A DNA stretch of 64,000 bases, from assembly GCF_000281045.1 (NCBI RefSeq), contig NW_008246138.1:142923-206922 (forward strand). Direction: 5' to 3'. Within the stretch, counting starts at the first letter, position 1. Every line of letters begins with the position of its first letter. The notes beneath the pieces were generated by a model. The model was not told the origin of the DNA. It did no database searches and was given only the letters and a program-made list of their open reading frames with translations. Of this stretch, positions 52,351 through 64,000 are shown one piece after another. The stretch comes from Saprolegnia diclina VS20. Its lineage: Eukaryota > Oomycota > Saprolegniomycetes > Saprolegniales > Saprolegniaceae. The position numbers were made by a program, and so were the translations under genes.

Positions 52351-55300
52351 CTACCAGACGGTGCAGAGCTCTGAGACCGCCTTCATTGCGTGCTTGTAAA
52401 TGACGATACTGTGCACAATGTCGGCTGTGAGCTTGGTGCGCGTCGTGTGCTTGGAGCGCAGGATGTCTGTCTCGGGCCACGAGTCGTCGAGCAGGTCCAG
52501 CTTGAGCTCTTCCAAGCGCCAAAACGTCAGGTTGAGAAAAGCGCGGAGCAGCCATCGGAGACTGCGCGCGTAGACGCGGCGGAGGCGCGGCGCCTTCTCG
52601 TCGTCCACTTCGAACGTCCATCGCGGAAAGAGGTTGCGTTTGATCTCATCGACGAGGTAGCCCCACGCCATTTGCTCCGACAGTGGGTCCTCAAGCACCT
52701 TGTCGGCCACCGGCAGCACAAACTCGGCGTACACAATGTCGGTCGGGTCCTTCTTGATCTCGTCGACGGTCTTGCGATCTTCTTTTTCGACATAGCCGCT
52801 CATGCCCACGGAGCGCGCGACCCACTGCTTGATCGCTCGGCGCGACGACCGGCGAAGGAGGCGGTGGCGTTTCGAGCGCTGGGGCTTCTTGATCACCGGG
52901 CGGGGCCGCAGCGGCAGCGTAATGAGCCCCGAGAGCTTTCGAAGGTCGCTCGCAAGGTGGCGCGAGTCGAGGGACTTGGCGTGCGAGACCGCGTCGGCGA
53001 GGGATCCGCACGTGCGCGCTTGTGAGAGCACAAACTCGAGGTGCAGGAGACGCGTGTGCTGCACCGGCGACAGAATAAACTGCCAGACGTTCACGGGCAG
53101 CGTCGCGTGCTGTACAATGTCGAGCGACACGTCCGCGCCCGTGTCGCGTCCAATGAGCGACTCGAGCTTTTGCCGAAGCAGGTACAGCTCGGCGTGCTCA
53201 AAGTGCGTCTCGAGCGTCGCGGCGTCGCCCGTCTTCAAAAAATTCCGAAGAAGCTCTTGCTTGGCGCTCGGCAGCGTCGGGCAGAGCCGCTCGACGAAGC
53301 GCGGCTTGGGCGCGAGCGTCCCGTCCGGCAACCGGTCGGTGCCAAAGACGCGCAGGTGCTTCCAGAGCAAGCTTGTGCTCGCGACCGCTTCGTGCATCGG
53401 CAGCGTGAGCAGCGAAGCCAGCGGGAAGAAGGACACGAGCGGTCTGTCCACGCCGTGAAACAAGTGGTTGGCGAGCGACATGCTCCGACGGCGCGCGACA
53501 TTCGCCACCTCTGGCGCCGTCACCTTGGCCTTGCGATGTCGCCACGAAACAAACGCGCTTCGGATCGCCGAGAGCGTGAGGCACGGATGTTTTAACACAA
53601 ACGAGACGCCCCGCCCGAGTGTGCGGAGCAGTGCGCGGATGGCGTCGCCGAGGCCCGCGGCTTTGAAGTGACCGACCATAAACTCATCCAAGCAATAGCT
53701 CGAGTTGTCGTCCTTGCGCATCGTGCGGGCAAAGAGGTAGCGCGCGCTGACCATGAGCGTCGCAAACGGCCCGACGCCGTGCGCTTCAATCGCTTCGCAA
53801 AACAGATCCGCAATCGAGGCGTCGGCCGCGCACGCTTGGCCGAGGCGCCGGCGGCCGTTGACGGCAAACTCGAGTCGGATGTCGCGCAAGACGGCTTCGG
53901 CGTGCGTAAACGAGGCTTCGTCGAGGAGACTCCCGAGCTTCTTGCGGTCGATGATGCGCTTGAGGATAAACAAGATCTTCTTCATGTTGTTGCGCATAAA
54001 GTGCCGCCGCTCGACGACGTTGATGTCGAGGCGCGCCTCCGGGAAGCGCACTTCGCGAAACTGAACGAAAATATGACCGAAGTACGACGCATCGAGCTGG
54101 TCGAGGACCGAGAGCACGGTGAGCGCCAGCGTCTCGAGCTGATTGACAAAGGCGGTGACGCGACGTAGCTTGGCGTCGGCGTGTGGCGTGCCGTTGGCGA
54201 CGATGCCAATGTACATCTCCAGCACCATGCGGAGCACATGGTGGACAAAGGTCACGAGCCGCGCCGCGTGGTCAACCGCGTGGAGCATGTCGCCGATGCC
54301 TTTCTTGCGGTTGCGCACGAGGATTTCGCGCAGCCGGCTGTCGCGGTGCTGCTCGGTGAACTGCACGCAGTAGCGCAAAACGACGTCGAACGAGTCGTCG
54401 CTGAGCGTCTCGAGCTGTGTGATCGCATGCGTCGGGAGCAGCTCGCGGCACTCGGCGCTCAAAATGCCGGTTTTGATTCCTTTGACAACGGCCAAAAAGT
54501 ACACGTGCTGAACGACGCGCACCGCGAACGCGTGGTCGCGCGCCGTGAGACGAAGCGCGCGCTGCACCGCCCGCTGCAAAATCAGCACCCGCGGCGTGTT
54601 CTGCACGCGGAACCCAATCGCGAGCACGTGCTGCTCGATGACGCGCCGGTCGACGCTCGCCTCGACGACTTGAGCGAGGAGCGTCGCGGCCAGCATCGTC
54701 GACTCGAGCCAGACGTCTTGGTCGTCGAACGGGAGGAGCGGCCAGAGCACGAGCTCGAGAAACGGCATGACATGCGGCGAGAGCGCGTTGGGGAAGAACG
54801 CGTGGTGGATCTCGGGCGGGAGTGACTCCGCAACGAGCAAGTTGGTGCGCAAAAAGCTCGCAATGAGCACAAAGAAGCGCAGAATCGTCGCGATCTTCTG
54901 CGGGTGCGTGGTTCCGTAATAGCGTGTGTACAGCACGTGGGCGAGGCGGCCCACGAGGTCAAGTCCTAAACCGTTCAAATGAGCTCGCATCCGAGTTGCC
55001 ATATTAGGTACCTCGGTGGCGCACAAACTTGTAGCATGAGCTCGAGTGCTCGACGAGCGTAAGGATCGCCGCTGCTGCGTGCTCGATGCTCGCGTCGCTC
55101 AGGTGCGCATTCGTCTCAAAGTACCGCAAATGGTCGCTGACAAAGCGCTTCTTGGCCAGAATGCGCGCGTGGGCGGGCCAAACCTTGGAGAGCGTCGCGT
55201 GCAGCTGCAGGTGGGTGCAGCAGAGGTGGTCCTGCTTGCGGTGGAAACCGCAGAGGTACCGGACGACACCGCCCAGCTCGAGCAAGAGCATGTTCATGTA

Positions 55301-58300
55301 CGTCTCGGCTGTCGACTGCGAGAGGCCCGCAGCCACCATATCGCCAAGACTTAGAAGAAACGAGGTAGCTTCCTTGTGCCGAAGACAAACGCTGGGGCGG
55401 TCACGGTCGGGAATTAGGTCGGACGAGAGACCGTAGATGCGCAGCATCTGGAGCAGGTACATTGCGTGCTGCAAGTACGTGTGGTAGGTTGCGTGGTCGG
55501 GCGACGCGGCTTCGCCGATGGCCTTGAGGCAGGCCATAGCGTGCGTCGGCGTGCTGTGGGCGCCGCCGTAGTGCGTGAGGAACGCCACAAAGCACCAAAG
55601 ATGCAAGCTCGGGTCGCAAAAGACGGCGTCGTGCTTGCAGAGCTCGCCGAGCAGCTCCGAGATGAGGTCGACCTCGACGACCATCGCATTGTGCACGCAG
55701 AACGAGAGCACGTCGCCGAGCGGCCCCGAGAGGTTGGCCAAGTCGCAGACCATTTCGTCGGCAATGTCCAAAACAAGCGTGGTCGTGCTATCAAAGACGG
55801 GCTGCGACCGAGATGCCGTAAAGACGTTCCCAGCGTCGAGGGGCGCCACCGCGTACGTGAAGGCGACCGCAAGATCTTTCCGGTGCTCGACCGACGCAGT
55901 GCACGCGATCGCAGAGACTTGGACGCTGCAGAAGAACGACTCTTCGATCACTGCGTCACTGTTGGGGAGGTGGTAGCGTCGGTGAATCACCATTGTCGGC
56001 GCGTCGGGCGGCATCTGCAGCACGTACGTGACCTTGAGCACGCGGCTGATACGGCTCTCGAGGCGGAGGCGAAAGGTCACCCGTCGGAAAATGGTCGCAT
56101 GGTCGACGAGGATCGCGCTGCGGCTGCTCGACGTGACGTTGGTCTCGGTCAAGAGAAGACGCGCGAGGTGGAGCGGGTTGTAGCACAGCGCGTTGCTGGG
56201 CGACAGTAGGTTTCTCGCCGTCTGCAAGAGCGCTTGCAGAATGTCCACAAACACCGGTTCGTTCATCCAGCTCAGAAACGCAAAGAGGTCGTTGGTGTAG
56301 AAGACGCTTTTCACGCTCTCGTGGCGCGTGATCGCACGCAGCAGCTGCGCGCACTCGTACTGGCACCGCGACGACGCGACGCGAATGCGCTGGAGCAGCG
56401 TCTCGACGGCCAGCGTGGTTTCAAACACAGCGGCGCTGTAGTCGCCGACGTGGCAGCTGAGGTGGTATAGCGTAGCGAGCGCTTCGTTCTGGAGCCGCTC
56501 GTACACGTCATTGTTCGCGGGAACGACCGCAAATGCAACGCGGTACGACACGTTGGCGAGGCGGCTGTGGTGCGCCCGCGTCGCGTCCGTGAGTGGGATG
56601 TAGATCGTCGCGTAAAAGACCCGCAGCGCCGTGTGCAGCAACTCAAACACGTTGCCGACAAGCGGCGCGCGCGCATGCGGCATCGCCTCGGCAAACGACT
56701 CGGCGCAGCGCGCGAGGAGCTCAAAGTAGCTCGGGATCGCGCCGCCGACCTTGTGCCGAAAGCACTTGAGGCGGTTGAGCGCATGCCGCTTCGGGTGGTC
56801 GATCGGCAGGTGCGCGTCCATTTGGATATAACTCGCCTTGCGCAAGAGCAACCTGCGCTTGCTCGTCGTGCGGTCCTCCTCCTCGTCGTCGTCGTCGCTG
56901 TCCTCGGTCGCCGGCGTCTCGAGCAAGAGCATTTCGACACTTGGGTCGGTCGCAAAACCCACGATCGCCACCAGAAGCGAGCTCGCTGTGTACGCAATCT
57001 AGACACGAACGCTTGCTTTTGACATCACAGAGGCGGTTACACACCTCAAGCTCGAGGCAGCCCATGGCCGCAAAGAGCTGCACAACGAGGCGGCTCCCGA
57101 CGGTGATGTTGCGAAACACGTCGTTGTGCACCTCGAGGCGTTCGAGACACGCCAGCGCCGCAGCGCCTGTCGCGGCAACGACAAGCGGAAACGGCTCGGT
57201 TCGCTGGACCACGTGGTTGCGATGGCGCGTGCCGATCGTGACCTCGAGGAGGCTCATGATGAGCTGCACGAGCGACTCGGGCGAGGCGGCGCGGCACCCA
57301 CGGAGGTACTCTCGATGTCGCACGTCGCAACACAGCATCAGAACGAGAGAGATGGCTGCGCACTCGGCCTCGCGCGAGTCGCGAAGCTTGAGCGCTTCCG
57401 TGAGAACGACGAGGTGGGCCATGGCTTCGAGCGAGTGGACAGTCGCTTTCGCATGCTTTGCAGAGTCGTCCACTGACGGCGGCGGGAAGAGGTGCATCTC
57501 AAGCGCTTGCTTTCCCGTGTCGTCGCGACACATGAGGTGCAGGACCTGGACCGCCTTGGCCCGGAGCTCGACCTCGTTGTCGAGCTCGAGACACTGCAGT
57601 ACATGCAGCATGAGCGCCGCCAAACTCGCGTGCGTCTCCAGATCTTGCCGAAATACAGCATCAAGCAGCGTCATAAAGTGCACGTTGGACTTGTGCAGTG
57701 CGGCAGGACGCTCGGTCCGAAGAACGCGGAGGATGAGACCGATAAAGCCGTGGGCAACCACAACACTTAGCGATTCCGGGGCGCGGCCAAGCGCGGCAAG
57801 AAGGCCACACGTGGTTTGCAGCAAATCGAGCCAGCCCAGCGATGGTGGATAGGACGCATGGCGTTGTGGCGGCTCGAGGCCCAGACTGACCTCGAGATGG
57901 TACAGAAGATCCGACCGACTGGCCATCATGGTTGCCTGGAACAACGCCGACCCGCCGTCATCCAGCACGACCAGCCACAGCATCGCAGTTGCCTACACGG
58001 TCATCAGACCCTTTGTATGCATCGTGACGAAGCTTACGAGTTTGCGTAGGGCAAGCGACTCGCACGACCCTGCGAGGCGGAAGAGGAGCAGCAAGAGCGG
58101 CTTGCTAGTCTGCACAAGCTGGGCTGCTAGCGTCGAGCCGGCCGTCGCCGTCGCTGCAAAGAGCTGCTGGAGCCACTCAACACTGGTCTGCGCATCGTCG
58201 GTGTAGAAGAAAGCGTGTGTCACAACCATCGCCGTGCGGTCCAGGCGGGTTAGAGAGGACACACCCAACGTAGCAGCGTCCAGTCGTTCGAGACATTCGA

Positions 58301-61300
58301 TCGCGAGCGCAAACTGGCGCCGGCCGTCGAGCCCCAGCGGTGTAAACGTGTGGCCAAGCTTTGAGGGTGGGTTGACAGCGCATCGTCGAAATGATTTTCG
58401 CGGCACCGCGACAGTCCCCCGCTTGCGGTCCACGAGGTGCGGTCGTGGCGGCGCTGTCGTTGTGCGCCGGACGCTCGTGTGATGGAGCAAGAGGCGCAAG
58501 AGTGCTGCGTTGCTGTGTCGCAGAAGCTGCACGACGAGGACCTCGGCGCCCTGGTGCGTCGCTGCCAGCACCGCCTTGTTGCTGAGTGGCAAGACGTGCG
58601 CATCGTCCATGTGCTCGGCGGCGTAGACGGCGTCGCCGCCATCCAGACCCATCGGAATCAGCACTGTGAGCACCGGAGACGCGACGCTATGACTATGCTC
58701 CAACGCTGGCACGTCGACAGCGTCCACGAGCGATTGCATGGCTGTGCGAATCTCCAACACAATCGCGGTCGCGATGGCTCGAAGAGACGGCGCATAGCTG
58801 GGCATGTGCAGAAACGCGTGCAGAGCGAGGAGCGCCGCATGCCGGCTCCACCCGTGCGGCTCGAGAAGCGCGGCGACGCATCGCTCGAGAACGAGAGACC
58901 ATGGGACTTGCGCTGCGTCACTGGGCGACGTCACATGCGCGAGGATGTCACGGACGTACATGGCAACAAGCTCGAGGTAAATCGAGGTCGGAATCGCATC
59001 CAGCGTTTCGAGAGCGTCTCGGAGGCTGAGATAAACCGGCGTGCCCACAAGATGCGAGCCTGCCGCCGCCACGAGCGACTTGATAACGACAAACGCATAC
59101 AAGTTGATGTTGCCGTCGTGCGCGGGGAAAACGTGGCTTTTGAAAAAGCTGCTCCATGCCTCGGCAAGCGTCAAGAGACACGGCACGAGGGCCGGCTGCA
59201 TGAGGTGTTGCAGCACCCGCATGGCTGCGTACGGCACGCTTTCGTGGCGAGGCACCTCGACGTCCGAGAGCTCGTCGTGCAGGCGGTGCAAGAGGTGGCG
59301 CACCAGCGGACCACCGCACGCGTCCCAGTGAGCGACAAGGACATCGCAGAGCGCTGGTGCTGACGTTAGCAGCTGGTCGAGGCACGTGAGCCAAGACACA
59401 CGGGCGTCGTGATAGAACATCGAGGTCACCATGGCAGGCGCTATGAGCGCCAGTAGCAGTCGGACACGGAGGTCGCCCGGCAGTACCACGTCGATACCGA
59501 GCACGCGCAAAAGACGCACAATCGCAAAGCACGCGCTCGGGGCGCACATCTCGGCCTCAATGTGCTCCAAGCAGCGCTTGGGCCAGCCAACGGCCACCGC
59601 ATGCTGCGCGAGCCAAAACGACGTCGCCACCAGCGCTTGCACAAGCTGGAACAAAAGCCGTTTACCTTGCGCCCCGAGAGTCGCAAGACCCAGCAGCGCC
59701 ATAAGGTCAAAGAAGAAACCGCGACCGAGTCGCTGCAGCGCTAGGCACACCTCGATGTTCTTGTCACAGAGCACATGGAGGCAGCGCAGTCCCTACGTGT
59801 CGTTGTTGAGCTTGCATGGAAGATCCCATCAACGTACGGCAATGGCGGTCTCCGGTGGCAGAAGCGGAAGCAGTCGCAACATGTGTTGCACGAACGCCAG
59901 CAGCGTCGGCCGCTCAAATGATAGAACGCGGCACTTGAAGGCGTACTGCAGCACCTCCGACCACTCGACGAGGAGGTGCGTGGCGACGGCCACCATCTCG
60001 GACGGTAGCGAAATAACGGCATCGACAATCCACGCGACCACGTCGCCAAGGAGATCGAAGACTGGTCGATGCTTGAGCAACCCTTGGAGAGGGTCTTGCT
60101 CGACGACAAGCCGCACGAGCCGAATGACGTGCAGCATCGCGCCGAGGTTGAGGTTGGCATCGTTCCAGGCGACGAAGGCATAGTTGGCGTCTTCGGTGGC
60201 CGCCAGCGCCGCCCATTTCATGCGGTCCGGTAGATGACGGAGGCACGCGCACACGTGGTCGGCCACCATTGTCACAGTCAAGAGCCCTCGGATGGACGCG
60301 ATGGGGACCAAGTGGACGAGGAATCCCAAAAACATACAGCGGTCCGCGGCCGTCGCCGCCGCTCGCGCGACGAGGCAGGCCGAGTACGTCTCGAGGCCGA
60401 GGCCTTCCTTTATAAAGAGCGTCGCGGCGTCGTCCGAGCTATCGCGGGCCTGCGCTTCCCAGAGCCAAAGCACTCGAAACACAAGCGCGTTCACTTCGTC
60501 AAGGCCCACGAGGAGCAGCAGTCGATAGAGACGGGGTCGCGCTGGCAGCACGGCACTCAGAGGCTCGTTCTTTCCGACGCAGTACTCTGCAATGGCGATG
60601 AGAAGGCGCAGGACGGCGGGCATGTCGCGAGCTTGCGCGCTCGCATCCAGTGCCAGCGCACAAAAGTATCGGCACCACTGAGGGTGCGCAACGACCTCCC
60701 GAGCGACCGAGTCCTCGAGGCAGAGCGCCGCAAGGAGGCAAAGTGTGTGGCTATGAACGCTCCGCTTGACCTCGACGCTCAATTGCATCGCGGTCGGCTG
60801 CTGCGGTGGGTACAAGAGCTGCATCCAGCTGCCCCACCCGAGTTCACTGCGCGTGGCGCCTTGAGAGTGCGTCCAGACAATCTGCCGGGTACGCGCGTCG
60901 GCCGTGACGCAGCTGAGGAGCTCCAAAATCCGGGCAAGTACGAGCCCCCACGTCTCTAGCTCGGTCGTTGCGGGCGGGTGCTCGAGGTGGCGAGCGTACA
61001 AGGACGCGAGAAGGGCCATGTGCGTCGGTGTGAAGTGGCTTCGTCCAAGCGTCGATTGCGCAAAGATGCTTCCGAGGGCCTGCAGTGCTGTGCTCGTCTC
61101 GGGGCGCTGCCACGACTCACCGTCGACGTAGCGAAAGAGCACATCGGGCAGCCCCACGGAGCTGAACGCGTCGGCATTTCCAGGGTGCACCGAGAGCGAC
61201 CGAATGCAGCGGAGCGAATTGGCAAACGCAGGGGCGCTCGGCGTCGAGGCCAGCGTCGCTAGCCCGTGGCGGACGTCGACCGACGAGCTATCTCCAACCA

Positions 61301-64000
61301 CGCGCCGGGCGTTGGCGGCGTTGCCGTGGCAGAGTCGCCAGAGGCAATCGAGGTAAATGTCAATGTTGCCACCGCCGAGACCGATCTGCAGCACGAGGTG
61401 CGCGACGAGGTTGGTTTTCTGGCCCAAAAACACGCGGTACTTCGCGTCTCTGGACGCGTCGATCGTCGAGTACGTGAGCATGTTGAAGAACGCGATGAAC
61501 TTGCGGGCTTCTTCGTCGGTCGCCGACCCGAGGCGCGCGACCATCTGCAGAAGCGTATTGTCGAGCGTCGCGTGGAAGCCGGCATGGGCCCAGATGGCAG
61601 CTTTCGTCGTCGTGTCCTGGCAAAACAGCAGCACGAGGTGCAGGACGTCGGGCAAGACGGACGCCGGGCAGCGGCCGATAAGCTGTGCGCACGCAAAGTG
61701 GAGTCCGCCCGCCGTAAAGACCCCCATGAGGTCGGGGACCACGAGGTCGTGCAGGAGAGCTGTGACAGCCTCCACGAGCCTCAAGTCAGTCGACACCAAG
61801 AACGACCGCATCGACGAAAAGTGTGTCAGGCGCCATGTGCTCGGAATCGTAGAGCGGGCGACGGGGACGAGCGCATAGATCTGACGCAAGAGCGCGAGGA
61901 CCGTCGTCGCAACCGCAGGCGTCACGCACCAGAGGTCCACGGCGTCGAGGATGCCGTGCAGGACAGAGCTTGGCGCAAAACGATCGAGGCGGAGGCTGTA
62001 GAACGTCTGGGCCAACGTCGGCTCGGCGGTCATACTCCGCAGTGCCTCGAGCGCCGCGACGACCAGCGACATGTTGAGCGTCGAGAAAGCCAATGACACG
62101 AGCGCATTCATGAGACCCGTGTCCGTCACAAACGAAGCCGCAAACGTAGCGCTGCCTGCTGCGAGGTGCTCGAGCGTCTGGATGCCGTATACTTGAAGCT
62201 GGCGCAAGTCGGCGTCTTCGCGACAAAACGCGGCAATGCGCGGCGGCACATCGACCGGCATGCCGTTGCTAAGGACGTTGACCATGGACGAAATGTCATT
62301 CGAGAGGAGCGTGCGGTCCGACGCCGGGAGGTAGTACTCGTGCTGCTTTTGCGTCCAGAGAAACACGGTCGTGTGCGGCGCGCAGTGCTTGATGATGTAC
62401 TTGGCCTTGGCGTACGGCTCGATGCGGCGGTCGGTCGTGAGCCAAGACGGACACCACACAATGTCGCCTGGCAGAAACGTACGCTTCCACGCACGTGCGT
62501 TTGGACACCGGAACGCAAAGATGCTGTGGCGGAGCTCGATCCGGACCTCGCCTTGGTTGACCACTACCATGCACGTCTCGAGCTGGTCTTCGTGAAACGG
62601 CGTCGGCACCGGCATGTGTCGACCGAGGGCACCAATCGCCTCGAGCGACAAGCTTCGCAGCAATAGGCTCTTGCGCAAATACCCAAAGAGGCCATGGAGC
62701 GTGCGCTGGCGGCGCCAGAGCGCATGATCGTCCAAGGACTGCGTTGCGCGCCGCACGGTGCGGTTGAGCTGCGCCTGGTTCTCAATGAGCGCCCGGCAGA
62801 TTTGCTGCACAATCGGCAGCCGCTTGGGCGCTGCCCTCTCAACACTCGGCAACTGCTGTAGCGTGCTCCATACGGCACGCGCGACGGCCGTGCGCTCTTT
62901 TTCATCGACGGCACTCAGATACTCGGCGCGGGTGAGCACATAACCCTTCTCGCCGCCACTCGTGTGGCTCACCAAGAGTGCGTTGAGGCGCGCGACAAGG
63001 TCCACGACGACGAAGCTCTGTCGGTCGTGGTCGGCGCCAAGGCTCAGACCCGTGAACGACTCGCGCTCGACATAGCGCTCGATGAGCCAGAGCGGCACAT
63101 TGGCGCAGCGGCCGTCGCTCAGTACGGAGAGCGTCTTCGAGTCGGCACGCGAGAGGGACTCGAGGCCGCGCGAGAGCTTGACGAGTGTCGTGTGCTTGAG
63201 CAAGTGCAAAACCCGCAGCGTTGCGAGCGCGCTAAACTTGCGTGCATCGATTGTTGTGCTCGATTCGATGAAAAAGTACTGGCCCTCGTGCTCCGTGACG
63301 ATCTGTCCAAAGAGCGGGCGCAAGATCTCGAGGTGCGACAGGACGACGCTCGCCTCGCGATTGTTAACGACCGGTAGCACTGCGTTGTGGGCCTGCAGCA
63401 GGTACAGCGCATTGCAGGCTTGGGGCGTCGTGACGAGTGCCATCACGACACCCATGGAGGCTTGCTTGATTTCCATTTTGGTGTGCGCCGTGAGCACAAG
63501 GAGACGACTGAAGAGACGCAAGTTGCTCGTCACTGCGTCCCGAAGCGGCAGCTCGCGACTGCACTCTAGACTCTGCCGCATGAGATCCAACGTGAGCTTG
63601 AGAATCGTCACGCGGGAGGGCACGACGGGCACATCGTGGAACTCGAGCTCGAGGTCCAAAGTCTCAAGCAGCGTCGCAAAGCCGCCGAGGTACACAAACC
63701 AATCGATGAAGCGGCTGTCGATTCGAACGAGGGCCGAAATGACGCCGAGACCGAACGGCAGCATGGTCGCCTGCGCCACGTCGGGTGCAAAAGACGTTAG
63801 CGTGCGGGGCTTGGCGCGTTCGTTGCTGGTCCACGTCGTTGGGCACCGAGCAACCACGAGCCCGTTCAAGCACTCGCGCGCGCGTGTCGGCAGCTCATAC
63901 TCCATCGGGTCGACATCGAGTGGGGCGTCTTCCGGCGGCGGCGGCGGTAGCACAGCGACGAGGTACTTGCTCAGAGTCTCGATGCACAAACTGTCTTGTA
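52351..64000 (-). CDS. Giant helical-repeat protein, N-terminus beyond window
   Basis: Five exons in phase (64000-59838, 59792-58038, 57992-57045, 56998-55012, 54965-52351) encode at least 3,820 residues and remain open at the window's right edge with no ATG there. The sequence is rich in Leu/Ala helices of HEAT/armadillo type (LVVAALEALRSMTAEPTLA, VLDLLGDVVAWIVDAVIS). One acidic run (DSDDDDEEED) lies near 56900, with a basic patch before it. No catalytic domain or transmembrane region was recognised. In size and build it resembles large scaffolds such as UBR4, neurobeachin or RME-8, but I saw no diagnostic motif of any. It is the largest coding sequence here and is unassigned. Confidence 0.8.

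Noticed and set aside
1-64000. CRISPR arrays, insertion sequences, LTR or other mobile elements
   Set aside because: No regularly spaced repeats, terminal repeats, transposase or reverse-transcriptase motifs were found. Gene content is eukaryotic and single-copy.
52351-64000. Assignment of the giant protein to RME-8, neurobeachin or UBR4
   Set aside because: No DnaJ, BEACH/WD40 or UBR-box motif was seen in the part available.

Overview
The window looks like nuclear DNA of an oomycete, most likely a saprolegnialean water mould. The evidence is a secreted six-cysteine elicitin-like protein, genes for a flagellate stage (CEP41, an ARL6/BBS3-like GTPase, a nucleoside-diphosphate-kinase/adenylate-kinase fusion), GC-rich coding sequence, and short introns (about 40-65 nt, mostly starting gtac/gtat and ending tag). 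The order is inferred from gene content and was not tested by any search. About 28 protein-coding genes, one tRNA gene, one probable decayed coding region and one 100-N assembly gap were found. Exon boundaries were derived by hand from splice consensus, reading phase and family conservation.

Layout. 1-5.7 kb: PMS2 (partial), CEP41, pterin carbinolamine dehydratase, a coiled-coil protein with a dynein-adaptor-like box, and an ARL6-like GTPase. 5.7-16 kb: one 3,383-residue VPS13 lipid-transfer protein carrying inserted PDZ, IQ and PH modules. 16.2-25 kb: a MYND zinc-finger protein, thymidine kinase, serine dehydratase, LSM5, mitochondrial ribosomal protein mL54, a high-Mr thioredoxin reductase with a Plasmodium-type C-terminal Cys pair, and a lumenal PA-domain protein ending in KDEL. 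25-31 kb: a large F-box protein, a ZIP metal transporter and a cyclophilin. 31.6-36.1 kb: a 15-exon gene joining three NDK domains, a DPY-30-like segment and several degenerate adenylate-kinase-like domains. 36-43 kb: D-glutamate cyclase family protein, peroxisomal-type carrier, a methyltransferase-like/TPR protein, an RWP-RK plus Myb transcription factor, and a COX5B-like subunit without zinc ligands. 43-47 kb: a coding relic, two tandem hotdog thioesterases, and an elicitin-like gene cut by the gap. 47.4-64 kb: tRNA-Val, the large CAF-1 subunit, a multi-pass membrane protein, and a giant protein (>3,800 residues) running off the right edge.

The genome is very compact. Convergent neighbours are often 20-150 bp apart, and one pair overlaps at its stop codons. 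Several short promoters share a palindromic TATCCGGATA-like element 40-145 bp upstream of the start codon, and CCAAT boxes are common. Genes are arranged singly rather than in operons. Functional links are thematic: flagellum (CEP41, ARL6-like, NDK-AK), S phase (thymidine kinase, CAF-1), mitochondrion (mL54, COX5B-like, TXNRD leader).
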